From Bacteroidota bacterium (GTDB taxonomy: Bacteria; Bacteroidota; Bacteroidia; B-17B0; Aurantibacillaceae), in contig JADBXZ010000003.1 in the NCBI GenBank assembly GCA_020403265.1, forward strand, positions 56,656-120,655: a stretch of 64,000 bases of DNA, read 5' to 3'. Both the position numbers and the translations under genes were made by a program. The notes under the pieces were generated by a model. It saw only the letters and a program-made list of their open reading frames with translations, ran no database searches and was not told the DNA's origin. The stretch's first letter is position 1. Each line of letters begins with the position of its first letter. Below are positions 44,750 through 55,949 of the stretch, one piece after another.

Positions 44750-45721
44750 ATGGCAAAAAGAGTTTTAATTACAGGCGCAGCGGGTTTTTTAGGCTCGCAT
44801 TTATGCGATAGGTTTATAAAAGAAGGTTATCTGGTTGTTGGCATGGATAATCTTATCACCGGGGATTTAAAGAACATTGAACACTTATTTAAATTGAAAG
44901 AGTTTGAGTTTTACCATCACGATGTTTCTAAATTTATACATGTGCCCGGTGAGTTGGATTATATTCTCCATTTTGCCTCTCCGGCGAGTCCAATTGATTA
45001 TTTAAAGATACCGATTCAAACTTTAAAAGTTTCATCATTAGGAACACACAATGTTTTAGGCTTAGCTCGTGTGAAAAAGGCAAGAGTATTAGTGGCCTCT
45101 ACAAGCGAGGTGTATGGCGATCCGCACGTTCATCCGCAGAATGAAGAATATTGGGGTAACGTTAATCCGGTTGGACCACGTGGATGTTATGATGAAGCAA
45201 AACGATTTATGGAGGCTATAACCATGGCCTACCACGATGCGCATGGACTTGAAACTAGAATAGTAAGAATTTTTAATACGTATGGACCCCGCATGCGTCT
45301 TAATGATGGGCGTGTATTACCCGCTTTTATAGGTCAGGCTTTAAGAGGAGAGGATTTAACGATGTTTGGCGACGGAAGTCAAACACGTAGTTTTTGTTAT
45401 GTAGATGACTTAGTGGAAGGAATTTACAGGCTCCTGCTAAGTGATTATCATTTACCTGTTAACATTGGTAATCCTGATGAAATCACCATTAAAGAATTTG
45501 GAGAAGAGATTTTAAAATTAACAGGAGCGAATCAAAAATTAATCAGCAAGCCACTGCCTAAAGACGATCCAAAACAACGCCGGCCGGATATTAAAAAAGC
45601 TAAAGAGATTTTAAATTGGGAACCAAAGGTAAACCGAGCACAAGGACTAAGAATAACCTACGACTATTTTAAATCCCTGAGCCCGGAGGAACTCAACAAG
45701 GTAGAGCACCGTAAATTTTAA
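44750..45721 (+). CDS. UDP-glucuronate decarboxylase (UDP-xylose synthase)
   Basis: A short-chain dehydrogenase of 323 aa that converts UDP-glucuronate to UDP-xylose. The NAD loop is [17 protein letters not shown]; the family features [26 protein letters not shown] and the catalytic Y-x3-K in [11 protein letters not shown] follow, then [11 protein letters not shown] and [17 protein letters not shown]. All match UXS enzymes closely. It starts 72 bases after ugd. Together they form a UDP-Glc to UDP-GlcA to UDP-Xyl route. It converges with clpB; the two stops overlap by four bases. Confidence 0.93.
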   Translation: MAKRVLITGAAGFLGSHLCDRFIKEGYLVVGMDNLITGDLKNIEHLFKLKEFEFYHHDVSKFIHVPGELDYILHFASPASPIDYLKIPIQTLKVSSLGTHNVLGLARVKKARVLVASTSEVYGDPHVHPQNEEYWGNVNPVGPRGCYDEAKRFMEAITMAYHDAHGLETRIVRIFNTYGPRMRLNDGRVLPAFIGQALRGEDLTMFGDGSQTRSFCYVDDLVEGIYRLLLSDYHLPVNIGNPDEITIKEFGEEILKLTGANQKLISKPLPKDDPKQRRPDIKKAKEILNWEPKVNRAQGLRITYDYFKSLSPEELNKVEHRKF

Positions 45722-48318
45722 TTACTAAAGGTAAACTGATTATTCTTCAAACCCACAACAATTTCTTTCTCCTTATTTACATGACCTGAAAGTAATTGCT
45801 TACTAAGTTCGTTAAGAATTTGTTTTTGAATGACGCGCTTAACCGGACGTGCTCCAAATTGTGGATCATAGCCCAATTGTGCCAACCATTCCATTGCTTC
45901 TGCAGTTATACTGAGTTTAACTTGTTGTTCCAGTAAACGTTGTTTAATTCCTTTAAACTGAATTTCAACTATTCTTAGGATATCTTCTCTTTGTAGAGGT
46001 TCAAACATTATAACTTCGTCTATTCGGTTCAGGAATTCCAGTCTAACCGATTTTTTGAGTAATTCAAAAACTTCGTTTTTAGTTTTAGCGATAACTTCTT
46101 CTTTATTGTCAATATTTAATTTAGTAAAGTTGTCTTGTATGATATGAGAACCAATGTTACTTGTCATAATTACAATGGTATTTTTAAAGTTAACCACTCG
46201 ACCTTTGTTGTCAGTCAATCTGCCATCATCTAAAACTTGCAAAAGAATATTGAACACATCAGGATGTGCTTTTTCAATCTCATCCAACAAAATTACACTG
46301 TAAGGTTTTCTTCTAACAGCTTCTGTTAACTGACCACCTTCTTCAAAGCCAACATAGCCTGGAGGCGCACCAATTAAGCGGCTAACAGTATGTTTCTCCT
46401 GATATTCGCTCATGTCAATTCTGGTCATAGAATTTTCATTGTTAAACAAAAATTCAGCTAATGCTTTAGCTAGTTCTGTTTTACCAACTCCGGTAGTACC
46501 GAGGAATATAAATGAACCAATTGGTTTTTTAACATCCTGTAAACCAGCTCTGCTTCTTCTTACTGCATCAGAAATACTTTCAATAGCTTCGTGTTGTCCT
46601 ACTACTCTGTTTTGTAATTCTTGTTCTAAATGAAGTAGTTTTTCTTTTTCACTTTGCAACATTCTATTTAAAGGTATACCTGTCCATGCGCTAATAACAG
46701 CAGCTATATCCTCACTGTCAACTTCTTCTTTTACTAATTGAGATCCGCTTTCTTTGGCTTCACTTAATTTGGATTCAAATTCGTTAAGTTGTTGTTCAGC
46801 TTCTTTTATTTTTCCATAGCGAATTTCAGCAACCTTGCCATAGTCTCCTTGTTTTTCGTAATTGGTTGCTTGTTGTTTTAATTCCTCTATTTGTAGTTTG
46901 ATTTTTTGTACGCCTTCAATAACTTCTTTTTCACTCTGCCATTTTGCTTTTAAGGATTTACTGGTGTCTTGTAAATTCGCAATTTCTTTATTCAGACTTT
47001 CTACTTTGCCCGATTCGTTTTCACGCTTCATAGCCTCCCTTTCAATTTCCAATTGCATAATTTTTCTTTCTACCTCATCTAACTCAATTGGCATACTATT
47101 AATTTGCATCCTTAATTTGCTCGCAGCTTCATCCATTAAATCAATTGCCTTGTCTGGTAAAAATCGGTCGTTGATGTAGCGCTGACTTAACTCAACAGCA
47201 GCAATAATCGCTTCATCTTTGATTCTGACTTTATGATGTGTTTCATATTTTTCTTTAATACCTCTAAGTATTGAAATGGCATCATCAGCTTCAGGTTCAT
47301 CAACCATTACTTTCTGAAAGCGTCTTTCGAGTGCTTTATCCTTCTCAAAATGTTTTTGAAATTCATTTAATGTGGTTGCACCTATAGATCTTAATTCGCC
47401 TCTGGCAAGTGCAGGTTTTAAAATATTGGCTGCATCCATGGCACCTTCGCCGCCACCGCCTGCACCAACTAATGTATGTATTTCATCAATGAATAAAATA
47501 ATTTCGCCATCGGCACTAACAACTTCTTTAACAACAGATTTTAGACGTTCTTCAAATTCACCTTTGTATTTTGCTCCGGCAATTAAAGCACCCATATCTA
47601 AACTAAATACTTGTTTGCTCTTTAAATTTTCAGGTACGTCACCATTGTTAATTCTATGCGCTAAACCTTCGGCAATAGCTGTTTTACCTACACCCGGTTC
47701 ACCAACTAAAATTGGATTGTTCTTTGTTCTTCGTGATAAAATTTGCAAAACCCTTCTAATTTCATCATCCCGGCCTATTACGGGGTCAAGTTTACCTGCT
47801 TTTGCCTGGGCATTTAAATTAATGGCGTATTTATTTAAAGCATTATAAGTTTCTTCCTGTGTTTGAGAGGTTACCCGGTTGCCTTTGCGCAAGTCAGCAA
47901 TTGCTGTTTTAGCCCCTTTTTCATTTAAGCCTGCGTTCTTCAAAATAGAGGCAGCAGGGTCCTTGCCGCCTAGTATACCTAAAATCAGATGTTCAATCGA
48001 AACAAACTCATCTCCATAATCTTTTAAAAGAGAATTAGCTTTAGTAAATATTGAATTGGCCTCACCTGATAAATAGGGTTGTTGTGCACCGCCATTGCTT
48101 GTTGGCAATGATTTTAACTGCGCATCAATCAATTTTTGAACATTAGTTACATTGATGTTAGCTTTCTTTAGAAGATAAGGCAGAACGTTTTCGTCTACTG
48201 AAAGAATTCCTTTTAGTAAATGTATTGGCTCAATTGTAGAATTATTATTCTCAGAAGCAATTTGTAAAGCATGTTGTATCGCTTCTTGTGCTTTGATTGT
48301 ATAGTTGTTAAAATTCAT
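45718..48318 (-). CDS. clpB: Chaperone ClpB
   Basis: An 866-aa disaggregase that works with DnaK. Residues 1-145 are the Clp_N domain. AAA1 has Walker A GEPGVGKT at 206-213 and [14 protein letters not shown]; the coiled-coil middle domain covers about residues 410-535 (rich in E/K/Q), and AAA2 has Walker A GTTGVGKT near residue 607 and [15 protein letters not shown]. The C-terminal ends [14 protein letters not shown], typical. Length and order are exactly those of ClpB, not ClpA or ClpC. Its 225-base upstream region shows no clear heat-shock element. Confidence 0.97.
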   Translation of the reverse strand: MNFNNYTIKAQEAIQHALQIASENNNSTIEPIHLLKGILSVDENVLPYLLKKANINVTNVQKLIDAQLKSLPTSNGGAQQPYLSGEANSIFTKANSLLKDYGDEFVSIEHLILGILGGKDPAASILKNAGLNEKGAKTAIADLRKGNRVTSQTQEETYNALNKYAINLNAQAKAGKLDPVIGRDDEIRRVLQILSRRTKNNPILVGEPGVGKTAIAEGLAHRINNGDVPENLKSKQVFSLDMGALIAGAKYKGEFEERLKSVVKEVVSADGEIILFIDEIHTLVGAGGGGEGAMDAANILKPALARGELRSIGATTLNEFQKHFEKDKALERRFQKVMVDEPEADDAISILRGIKEKYETHHKVRIKDEAIIAAVELSQRYINDRFLPDKAIDLMDEAASKLRMQINSMPIELDEVERKIMQLEIEREAMKRENESGKVESLNKEIANLQDTSKSLKAKWQSEKEVIEGVQKIKLQIEELKQQATNYEKQGDYGKVAEIRYGKIKEAEQQLNEFESKLSEAKESGSQLVKEEVDSEDIAAVISAWTGIPLNRMLQSEKEKLLHLEQELQNRVVGQHEAIESISDAVRRSRAGLQDVKKPIGSFIFLGTTGVGKTELAKALAEFLFNNENSMTRIDMSEYQEKHTVSRLIGAPPGYVGFEEGGQLTEAVRRKPYSVILLDEIEKAHPDVFNILLQVLDDGRLTDNKGRVVNFKNTIVIMTSNIGSHIIQDNFTKLNIDNKEEVIAKTKNEVFELLKKSVRLEFLNRIDEVIMFEPLQREDILRIVEIQFKGIKQRLLEQQVKLSITAEAMEWLAQLGYDPQFGARPVKRVIQKQILNELSKQLLSGHVNKEKEIVVGLKNNQFTFSN

Positions 48319-48543
48319 GACTTAATATTTAAATGAACTGATACATAAAATATTCCATTTTAATAAATCTGATGTTTAGTCAGTTTAAAGATTGTATTAC
48401 AGACTTTTTGTCTTGATAATTTGCATTTATAAGCCATTTGGTCATGTATTTTTGAACATTTTTTTGTCATTTAAAAGTTCATTTCAGTGAAAATAAGTCG
48501 AGAAAAAATGGTATATTTAATGCTGAATTTAAATTAAACTAGC

Positions 48544-50388
48544 ATGTGTGGAATTGTTGGATACATTGGTAAACGCGAAGCTTACCCTATATTAATAAAA
48601 GGTTTACAAAGGTTAGAATACCGAGGCTACGATAGTGCAGGTGTTGCCATGATAGACAGCACTAATCAGCTGAATGTTTTTAAAAAGAAGGGGAAGGTAG
48701 CAGAGTTAGTTACATTCGCTAAGGATCAAAATACCAAAGGTACTATTGGCATTGGTCATACCAGGTGGGCAACCCACGGCGAACCAAATGATGTTAATTC
48801 ACATCCGCATTATTCAATGAGTAGAAACATGGTGATGATTCACAATGGGATTATTGAGAATTATTCATCTATTAAAGAAAATTTAAAAAAACGTGGGCAT
48901 GATTTTTTAAGTCAAACGGATACTGAGGTTTTAGTTCATTTAATTGAAGAAATTCAACAACATGAAAAATGCAAATTAAGTGTTGCCGTTCAGATAGCAT
49001 TAAAACAGGTTATAGGAGCTTATGCAATTGTGGTGATGGATAAAAACGATCCTAATGTTTTGGTTGCTGCAAAAAAAGGCAGTCCAATGGTAATTGGAGT
49101 TGGGAACGATGAGTTTTTTATTGCTTCTGATGCTTCTCCGATCGTTGAATACACCAAGAATGTGGTTTATTTGGAAGATGAGCAAGTTGCGTCTTTACGA
49201 AGAGGTGAAGATTTAAAAATCAGAAACTTAAAGGATAAGGAAATTACGCCTTTCATTCAAGAATTGTCTTTAGAATTAGAGTCAATTGAGAAAGGTGGAT
49301 ATGATCACTTCATGTTGAAAGAAATATATGAGCAACCACGTTCCGTTTTGGATAGTATGAGAGGAAGATTGAATGCGTCTAATGCAGAAATTAAATTGGG
49401 CGGTATCGAAGACCACCGCAAAAAATTTGAAAAAGCAAAACGAATTATTTTTGTAGCTTGTGGTACCAGTTGGCATGCTTGTTTGGTTGGTGAATACATT
49501 TTTGAAGAGATGGGAAGAATACCGGTTGAGGTAGAGTATGCCTCTGAATTCAGATATAGAAACCCTGTTATATATGAAGATGATATCGTAATTGCTATTT
49601 CTCAAAGTGGCGAAACCGCAGATACCTTGGCTGCGATTGAACTGGCAAAGAGTAAGGGAGCCACTGTATTTGGTATTTGCAATGTTGTTGGTAGCAGCAT
49701 AGCTCGAGCAACACATTGCGGCAGCTATACGCATGCAGGACCGGAAATAGGCGTAGCAAGCACAAAGGCTTTTACTGCACAAATAACAGTAATAACACTT
49801 ATGGCCTTGGAACTTGCGAAAGTGAGAGGAACTTTACCCGAAAGTAGATTCAGACAGTTATTATATGAGTTAGAGTCTGTGCCATCAAAAATAGAAGAAG
49901 TTTTAAAGCTAAATGACTTAATTAGATCTATTGCGTTTAAGTATAAAGATAGCAGCAACGCTTTGTACCTCGGTCGTGGTGTGTCTTTCCCGGTTGCTTT
50001 AGAAGGAGCATTGAAACTGAAAGAGATTAGTTACATTCATGCAGAAGGTTATCCGGCAGCTGAAATGAAGCATGGCCCAATTGCATTGATTGATGAGGAA
50101 ATGCCGGTTTTTGTGATTGCTACAAAAGGTGCTAATTACGAAAAAGTAGTAAGCAATATTCAAGAGGTTAAAGCAAGAAAAGGACAAATCATTGCAGTTG
50201 TAACTGAAGGAGATCACGAAGTGAAGAACATGGCTGATCATGCAATTGAAATTCCGGAAACAGACGAATTGTTAGTGCCTTTAATTTCTGTGATACCATT
50301 ACAATTACTTTCTTATCATATTGCAGTAATGCGAGGTTGTAATGTTGATCAACCTAGAAATTTAGCGAAGAGTGTTACAGTAGAGTAG
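48544..50388 (+). CDS. glmS: Glucosamine-fructose-6-phosphate aminotransferase
   Basis: Makes glucosamine 6-phosphate from fructose 6-phosphate and glutamine, the first step to UDP-GlcNAc. The N terminus MCGIVGYIGKREAYPIL has the nucleophile Cys2 after Met removal. The glutaminase domain continues with GIGHTRWATHGEPNDVNSHPH. Two SIS domains hold VACGTSWHACLVGEYIFEEM, SQSGETADT and YLGRGVSFPVALEGALKLKE, and it ends LPRNLAKSVTVE-like (CNVDQPRNLAKSVTVE). The length is 614 aa. I see no glmS ribozyme or riboswitch in its leader. Confidence 0.97.
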   Translation: MCGIVGYIGKREAYPILIKGLQRLEYRGYDSAGVAMIDSTNQLNVFKKKGKVAELVTFAKDQNTKGTIGIGHTRWATHGEPNDVNSHPHYSMSRNMVMIHNGIIENYSSIKENLKKRGHDFLSQTDTEVLVHLIEEIQQHEKCKLSVAVQIALKQVIGAYAIVVMDKNDPNVLVAAKKGSPMVIGVGNDEFFIASDASPIVEYTKNVVYLEDEQVASLRRGEDLKIRNLKDKEITPFIQELSLELESIEKGGYDHFMLKEIYEQPRSVLDSMRGRLNASNAEIKLGGIEDHRKKFEKAKRIIFVACGTSWHACLVGEYIFEEMGRIPVEVEYASEFRYRNPVIYEDDIVIAISQSGETADTLAAIELAKSKGATVFGICNVVGSSIARATHCGSYTHAGPEIGVASTKAFTAQITVITLMALELAKVRGTLPESRFRQLLYELESVPSKIEEVLKLNDLIRSIAFKYKDSSNALYLGRGVSFPVALEGALKLKEISYIHAEGYPAAEMKHGPIALIDEEMPVFVIATKGANYEKVVSNIQEVKARKGQIIAVVTEGDHEVKNMADHAIEIPETDELLVPLISVIPLQLLSYHIAVMRGCNVDQPRNLAKSVTVE

Positions 50389-50489
50389 AGCTTGCCTGCT
50401 CAAATATTGTCAAGGGTTTTTAACAACTACTGTTCAATAAATATACTTTTTCCTCATGGAGTGACATAACATCTAAAGTAATTTTAACC

Positions 50490-51770
50490 GTGTTAGTTTT
50501 AGTATTTGTTGAACGTAAAGCAAACAGGCTTCAATACGCCTTAACAACACTTTTAACCAAATCACTTGGTTTGGATTTTGAATTAACGATGGATGTTGAA
50601 TACTTTAAATCATCCAACCAATTAAAAATAAATTATTCGCCATTAAATTTGCCTGCTGTATTACAAATTGTTCCGCATTCCATCCTATTCGATTATGGCA
50701 TTAAAGATTATCCGATAGAAGTTCATTCTAGCGAACAATATGGAAAGTGTTTTTTCAACACCTCTAAATTACCCGTTCCATTCGACTTGTTTGGCGCATC
50801 GTTTTGGTTACTTACGCGCTACGAAGAATACCTTCCTCACAAAATAGACAAATATCAACGGTTCAGTTATCAATCGTCTTTAGCCTATCAACATGGTTTT
50901 ATTGAGGTGCCGCTTATTAACAAGTGGTTAAATCAGTTGTTGGTTTTATTGGATGTGAAAACGAATCCTGAATACATGAATCCCAACCGTTACCAATTTT
51001 TAAGCAGCATAGATATTGATAATGCTTATAAATACCAATACAAAGGCTTTGTGCGTTCGTTAGCAGGTGTAGCATCTGATTTATTTAAAAATGAAGGACT
51101 TTTGAATCGGTTACGTGTATTAATAAAGAAAGAACGGGATCCATATGATGCATACGATTTTTTGATTGATACACATAAGAAAAGTAATGTAAAAACAATT
51201 TATTTCTTTCTGATTGGTGATTATGGCATAAATGATAAAAATCATGCAGCCACCAATCAAAAGTTTCAATCATTAATTAAACGTTTGGCCGATTACTCTA
51301 TGATTGGTGTACACCCATCATATGGTTCCAAAAATAAATTACAACAGTTGCAAGTAGAGATCAGCAGACTTTCAAAAATCACCCACAAAACTATTCGCAA
51401 AAGCAGGCAACATTATTCGATTTTAAATTTTCCAAGTACATATAAACAATTGTTACAAGCTTCAATCAGCGAAGATTTTAGTATGGGCTACACCAATTGC
51501 AATGGTTTTCGGGCAAGTTATTGTTTGCCATTTAACTGGTATAATTTAATTGAAGAAAAAATGACCGATTTAATTTTATATCCTTATTGCATATCAGAAA
51601 TAACGCTAATTAAAAAGGCTGAGAAATCAAATTTCAAAGAAGTTTACGAGCCAATCATTAATGAGATAAAAAAATACAATGGATTTAATTGTATTATTTT
51701 TCATAACGATAATTTTAACGAGGAAGTAAAAAAATTGTACCTTGAAATGCTCGCTTATTCTAAAGATTAG
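50490..51770 (+). CDS. Polysaccharide deacetylase-like protein (DUF7033-type)
   Basis: A 426-aa protein starting at GTG 50490; the ATG at 50456 is out of frame. The first 170 residues carry the Bacteroidota N-terminal domain of this family (LQYALTTLLTKSLGLDFELT, LFGASFWLLTRYEEY). The second part is a NodB-like TIM barrel: YQFLSSIDIDNAYKY with the metal-binding D, TIYFFLIGDYG, MIGVHPSYGS and NCIIFHNDNF. It would remove acetyl groups from surface polysaccharide or bind it. It follows glmS at 101 bases but is probably separate. Confidence 0.75.
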   Translation: MLVLVFVERKANRLQYALTTLLTKSLGLDFELTMDVEYFKSSNQLKINYSPLNLPAVLQIVPHSILFDYGIKDYPIEVHSSEQYGKCFFNTSKLPVPFDLFGASFWLLTRYEEYLPHKIDKYQRFSYQSSLAYQHGFIEVPLINKWLNQLLVLLDVKTNPEYMNPNRYQFLSSIDIDNAYKYQYKGFVRSLAGVASDLFKNEGLLNRLRVLIKKERDPYDAYDFLIDTHKKSNVKTIYFFLIGDYGINDKNHAATNQKFQSLIKRLADYSMIGVHPSYGSKNKLQQLQVEISRLSKITHKTIRKSRQHYSILNFPSTYKQLLQASISEDFSMGYTNCNGFRASYCLPFNWYNLIEEKMTDLILYPYCISEITLIKKAEKSNFKEVYEPIINEIKKYNGFNCIIFHNDNFNEEVKKLYLEMLAYSKD

Positions 51771-51775
51771 TAGGA

Positions 51776-52429
51776 TTAAAGACCAATAGCATATTGTAAA
51801 CCAAAACTCATCCCAAAACCGGGTGTTCCTTTCCATTTTGAGATAACGTAATTGTTGAGGTCTTCGTTATTGGTTGTCATTTTTGCATAATTAATAAATG
51901 GTGCATAGAATTTAAAATTTATCCCAAATTTCCCAAAATATATGCGCGGGTTAAGATAAATTCCTGCATAAGTTCCGTTACCTTTAAGTATTAAATTGCT
52001 TTGATCATTTGTTCTGTAATTAAGATTGGAATAGCCAAATTCTCCACCAATAACCAAATCAAATTTTTTCACATTAACTGCATGGAAATTTGCAGAGGCT
52101 GCAATATCAAATGATTTTGCCGTGGGTGTAGACTTGGTAGCAGTATCTTCTGATGTAAAAAAACTATTTCTTTTAAAATTTAAACCAACACCAAAAAGTT
52201 TATGTAAGCCATACTCTGCGCCAATGTTAAAGTTACTGTTGGCCGCCCTGTCAGTATTACTCGATTTTACAGGTAAACTCGTGTTTTTGGTTTCGTAGGA
52301 GTAGGTGGTGTTAAAAATCTCCAATCCTGCACCCCCCTGGATTACTAAAGTGTTTTTATCAAATATTTGTGCTTGAGCAAAAGAGCCTTTTAGAATTAGA
52401 GATGCCAACAAAAGTATGTATTTTTTCAT
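51776..52429 (-). CDS. Outer-membrane beta-barrel protein
   Basis: A 217-aa protein with a signal peptide (MKKYILLLASLILKGSFAQA). The mature sequence has alternating aromatic and polar residues typical of eight-stranded barrels, with repeated glycine-centred turns (LVIQGGAGLEIFNTTYSYE, GEFGYSNLNYR, YLNPRIYFGKFGINFK, FGMSFGLQYAIGL at the C terminus, ending in a conserved aromatic-like residue). Its exact role is unknown. It begins 21 bases after birA on the same strand, so it may be co-transcribed. Confidence 0.7.
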   Translation of the reverse strand: MKKYILLLASLILKGSFAQAQIFDKNTLVIQGGAGLEIFNTTYSYETKNTSLPVKSSNTDRAANSNFNIGAEYGLHKLFGVGLNFKRNSFFTSEDTATKSTPTAKSFDIAASANFHAVNVKKFDLVIGGEFGYSNLNYRTNDQSNLILKGNGTYAGIYLNPRIYFGKFGINFKFYAPFINYAKMTTNNEDLNNYVISKWKGTPGFGMSFGLQYAIGL

Positions 52430-52449
52430 AAGCTTAAATTTTATTAAAA

Positions 52450-53205
52450 TTAAAGAATAAATTCAATTTCTTTATTGTCGAATAAACAAATTTGTTTCTT
52501 TTCGTCTAAAAGTTTCAATTTTCCATCCGTATTAACGCCATCCAAAAAGAAATTAATGACTTGTTGATTTAATTTGAAAGGAAGAATTGATTTATAACCA
52601 TATAATCTGGCAAAATACAATTCATTGATGACATCTAATTTTTGCTGTTTTAAAAACAAAGCATACTTTTCAAGGTAGCGGTAAAAAACTTTTAAGGCTT
52701 CATCTATATTTATTTCGCTGCTGAGTTTGGCGATAGATGTGGCATTAGCAATTCCGTCAAAATTTAGTTGATTAATGTTTAAACCAATACCAATAACGCT
52801 GTATTGTAATTTTTGCCCATTGAACACATTTTCAATTAAAATACCGCCAATTTTTTGGGCATTCACCAATATGTCATTTGGCCATTTAATTTTAATGTCA
52901 AATTGGCTAGAATTTAAATAATGCGCCATTAAGTCATAACAGGCTAAGGCAGCGATTTTCGATAGGTAAAATTGGTTGAAGCTACCCAAAATATCGTTGG
53001 TTAAAATCACGCTGAAGGTTAAATTACGGGCGTTTTCAGACATCCAGGTGTTACCGCGTTGGCCTCGGCCTTTGGTTTGATTGTATGTGTGAACAACAGT
53101 GCCGTTAATTACCTTAACGTTCTTTAACAGCTCAATGGCATAAGAATTGGTGCTCTCTGTCTCAGATAAAAAAATAACATTTGTCCCAATAAAAAGTGTT
53201 TCCAT
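52450..53205 (-). CDS. birA: Biotin-[acetyl-CoA-carboxylase] ligase
   Basis: Attaches biotin to the carboxylase carrier protein. The catalytic domain has ETESTNSYAIELLKN, the biotinyl-AMP loop TKGRGQRGNTWMSE, IKWPNDILVNAQKIGGILIE and VIGIGLNINQ, which hold the binding lysine. It lacks the N-terminal HTH of the E. coli repressor form, so it is the short monofunctional class common in this phylum. At 251 aa it is normal. It is divergent from rsfS. Confidence 0.93.
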   Translation of the reverse strand: METLFIGTNVIFLSETESTNSYAIELLKNVKVINGTVVHTYNQTKGRGQRGNTWMSENARNLTFSVILTNDILGSFNQFYLSKIAALACYDLMAHYLNSSQFDIKIKWPNDILVNAQKIGGILIENVFNGQKLQYSVIGIGLNINQLNFDGIANATSIAKLSSEINIDEALKVFYRYLEKYALFLKQQKLDVINELYFARLYGYKSILPFKLNQQVINFFLDGVNTDGKLKLLDEKKQICLFDNKEIEFIL

Positions 53206-53219
53206 TTAAGCAAAAAAGT

Positions 53220-53227
53220 TAAATTTG
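53220..53227 (+). promoter_or_regulatory. rsfS: Promoter of rsfS-ftsH operon (-7 element TAAATTTG)
   Basis: TAAATTTG fits the Bacteroidota -7 consensus and lies 48 bases before the rsfS start. Confidence 0.5.
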
Positions 53228-53274
53228 TTGTTTAGTGTAAACTTAGTAAAAATTAATTTCTGTAAGCAACAAAT

Positions 53275-53832
53275 ATGGCAAAAACACCGGGTAAAAAACC
53301 TGTAGGAAAAGTAAAAAAAGCAGCACCAAAAAAAGCTGCGAAAAAGGCTGCAAAAAAATCTTCGCCCAAAAAAGTAATCACTGAAAAGGAAAGAGCGCTC
53401 AGAGCTGCTAATTTGATTGCAAATAGTGAGAAGAAAGGAAGTTTAAAATCAACTAAGCGACCAAAGAAAACTGCCACCAAAGCCCAAACAACCGGTTTGT
53501 TGGAGTCTATTGTTGAAGGTATGAAGGAAAAGAAGGCTAAAAACATAACCGTGTTAAATTTAACTAAGCTGGAAAACAGAGTGTGTGATTACTTTGTTAT
53601 ATGTGATGCGGATAGTAAAACACACGTGAACTCGATAGCTGATAGTATTGAGGATACTGTTTTAAAATTAACTAAAGAAAAGGCATTTCATAGCGAAGGC
53701 CAGCAAAACGGCGAGTGGATTTTAATTGATTATATTAATATTGTTGCGCATGTTTTTTTGAAAGAAATGAGAGATTATTACAACATTGAAGCACTGTGGG
53801 GCGATGCAGAATTTAAAATTATTGAAGATTAA
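53275..53832 (+). CDS. rsfS: Ribosome silencing factor RsfS with a lysine/alanine-rich tail
   Basis: The C-terminal domain (residues about 75-185) is RsfS: LLESIVEGMKEKKAKNITVL, VCDYFVICDADSKTHVNSIA, GQQNGEWILIDYINIVAHVF and EALWGDAEF. It blocks joining of the ribosomal subunits under starvation. The first 70 residues are not part of the family: they consist of Lys, Ala, Pro and Thr repeats (KKAAPKKAAKKAAKKSSPKK), like the tail of histone H1, and would bind nucleic acid. This is a genuine in-frame extension; 185 aa against about 110-120 usually. The next gene, ftsH, starts ten bases later. Confidence 0.92.
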   Translation: MAKTPGKKPVGKVKKAAPKKAAKKAAKKSSPKKVITEKERALRAANLIANSEKKGSLKSTKRPKKTATKAQTTGLLESIVEGMKEKKAKNITVLNLTKLENRVCDYFVICDADSKTHVNSIADSIEDTVLKLTKEKAFHSEGQQNGEWILIDYINIVAHVFLKEMRDYYNIEALWGDAEFKIIED

Positions 53833-53841
53833 AAAAATTAT

Positions 53842-55938
53842 ATGAGCAACGAACAATCGAACGAACAAAATCAAAATCAAAATCAAAATTCAGAAGACGA
53901 GCGTAAGAAGCAGTTTGATAGAATGAGAGACCGTTTTAATAAAAATAATGGTTCTTTTGGTGGCAATAAAAATAACGGCAACAATTTTTACTGGATATAT
54001 GCAGCCATTGTAGCTGTTTTATTAATTATCATTTTTTACGGACAGAATAGTTTTTCGCCACGTGTAATCGAAATTAGTCAAGGTAAATTTTTTAATGAGA
54101 TGCTTGCTAAAGGCGATGTGGTAGACGTTGTAATTGTTAACAAAACAATTGCAAGAATTAGTGTTAACCCGGATAGCGCTCTAAAATTAGATCGATATAA
54201 AAATTCTAAGGGGCAAACAATTTTTACTGACAAAAATTATAAGGGCCCACATTTTGCACTCACAGTTCCTTCTATTGATAACTTTTTAGAGGAAATGCAA
54301 AAGGTGCAAACTGAGTCTGGTATTCCAAAAAACAAACAAGTTTTTGCCAGAAATTCGGAAGAAACCAATTGGATGACCGATACACTCCCATGGATGTTAC
54401 CGGTTATTGTAATGGTGATTTTATGGATTGTGATGATGAGACGAATGGGCGGCGGCGGCAGTGGCGGTGGCCCGGGTCAGATTTTCAATATCGGCAAAAG
54501 CCGAGCAACTCTCTTTGATAAGAACACCAATGTTAACGTTACCTTCAACGATGTGGCAGGTTTGCATGGGGCCAAGATAGAGATCATGGAAATTGTAGAT
54601 TTTCTTAAGAATCCCAAAAAATACACTGATTTAGGCGCTAAAATTCCAAAAGGAGCATTACTGGTTGGTCCTCCGGGTACCGGTAAAACCTTATTGGCAA
54701 AGGCTGTTGCCGGTGAAGCAAAGGTACCATTCTTCTCCTTAAGCGGTAGTGATTTTGTGGAGATGTTTGTTGGCGTTGGTGCAAGTAGGGTAAGAGATTT
54801 GTTTAGACAAGCCAAAGAAAAATCACCGTGTATTATTTTTATTGATGAGATTGATGCTATTGGTAGAGCAAGAGGCAAAAATGCCGCCACAGGCGGTAAT
54901 GATGAGCGCGAAAATACGCTAAATCAATTGTTAACAGAGATGGATGGTTTTGGAACGAACAGCGGTGTAATCATTTTAGCTGCTACCAACCGTGCTGATA
55001 TTTTAGACAGAGCCTTGATGCGTGCCGGCCGTTTTGACCGTCAGATTTATGTGGATATGCCTGATTTGAATGAGCGAAAGGAAATTTTTAAAGTGCATTT
55101 AAAGAAAATTAAAATAGATGCATCAGTAGAAATTGAATTTTTATCAAAACAAACGCCTGGCTTTAGTGGAGCTGATATAGCTAACATCTGTAACGAAGCA
55201 GCCTTAATTGCAGCACGTGCTGATAAAAAGATAGTTACGAAGCAAGATTTTCTGGATGCTGTAGATAGAATTATTGCAGGATTAGAAAAGAAAAACAAAA
55301 TCATAACGCCACAAGAAAAACGTGTAATTGCCTTTCATGAAGCAGGGCATGCAACCGTAAGTTGGATGTTAGAACACGCCAGTCCGTTAGTAAAAGTAAC
55401 CATTGTGCCTCGCGGGCGTAGTTTGGGCGCAGCCTGGTATTTGCCTGAAGAAAGACAAATAACCACAACCGACCAAATTATGGACGAGATGTGCGCAGCA
55501 CTTGGTGGCAGGGCAGCAGAAGAAATTGTGTTTGGAAAAGTTAGCACAGGTGCTTTAAGTGATTTAGAAAAAATTACACGTCAGGCTTACGCAAGTATTG
55601 TTTATTATGGATTGAATGAAAAAATTGGCAACATCAGTTACTACGATAGTTCGGGACAAAGCGAATATAGTTTTACCAAACCATACAGTGAAGAAACAGC
55701 CAAAACCATTGATAACGAAGTAAAGAAAATGGTGGATGTGGCTTATGCCAAAACGAAACAAATTTTACAAACCAACAAAGAAAAGCTAACCCAGTTAGCA
55801 GAAAAATTGTTAGAGAAGGAAGTAATTTTTAAGGAGGATTTGGAAGAAATTTTCGGTAAACGTCCGTTTGACAAAGAAGAAGTGAAAGTAGAAGTTAGCG
55901 ATCAAACCACAACGAATCCGGATTTAACAATCAACTAA
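53842..55938 (+). CDS. ftsH: ATP-dependent zinc metalloprotease FtsH
   Basis: A membrane-anchored protease that degrades misfolded membrane proteins. The first 45 residues are a Gln/Asn-rich tail ([15 protein letters not shown]), then TM1 (residues about 50-68), a periplasmic domain, and TM2 about 182-200. Walker A GPPGTGKT is at 276-283; the SRH ([19 protein letters not shown]) follows; the zinc site is HEAGH at 499-503. The third ligand Asp is in [14 protein letters not shown]. The length is 698 aa. It follows rsfS in one operon and precedes a SIMPL gene. Confidence 0.97.
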   Translation: MSNEQSNEQNQNQNQNSEDERKKQFDRMRDRFNKNNGSFGGNKNNGNNFYWIYAAIVAVLLIIIFYGQNSFSPRVIEISQGKFFNEMLAKGDVVDVVIVNKTIARISVNPDSALKLDRYKNSKGQTIFTDKNYKGPHFALTVPSIDNFLEEMQKVQTESGIPKNKQVFARNSEETNWMTDTLPWMLPVIVMVILWIVMMRRMGGGGSGGGPGQIFNIGKSRATLFDKNTNVNVTFNDVAGLHGAKIEIMEIVDFLKNPKKYTDLGAKIPKGALLVGPPGTGKTLLAKAVAGEAKVPFFSLSGSDFVEMFVGVGASRVRDLFRQAKEKSPCIIFIDEIDAIGRARGKNAATGGNDERENTLNQLLTEMDGFGTNSGVIILAATNRADILDRALMRAGRFDRQIYVDMPDLNERKEIFKVHLKKIKIDASVEIEFLSKQTPGFSGADIANICNEAALIAARADKKIVTKQDFLDAVDRIIAGLEKKNKIITPQEKRVIAFHEAGHATVSWMLEHASPLVKVTIVPRGRSLGAAWYLPEERQITTTDQIMDEMCAALGGRAAEEIVFGKVSTGALSDLEKITRQAYASIVYYGLNEKIGNISYYDSSGQSEYSFTKPYSEETAKTIDNEVKKMVDVAYAKTKQILQTNKEKLTQLAEKLLEKEVIFKEDLEEIFGKRPFDKEEVKVEVSDQTTTNPDLTIN

Positions 55939-55949
55939 TTAAAATTAAA

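Noticed and set aside
46412..47848. Several + strand open frames across clpB
   Set aside because: Antisense shadows; clpB is complete on the minus strand and leaves no room for other genes.
48319..48543. glmS ribozyme or heat-shock element between clpB and glmS
   Set aside because: The sequence shows no recognisable ribozyme core, CIRCE element or sigma-32-like promoter.
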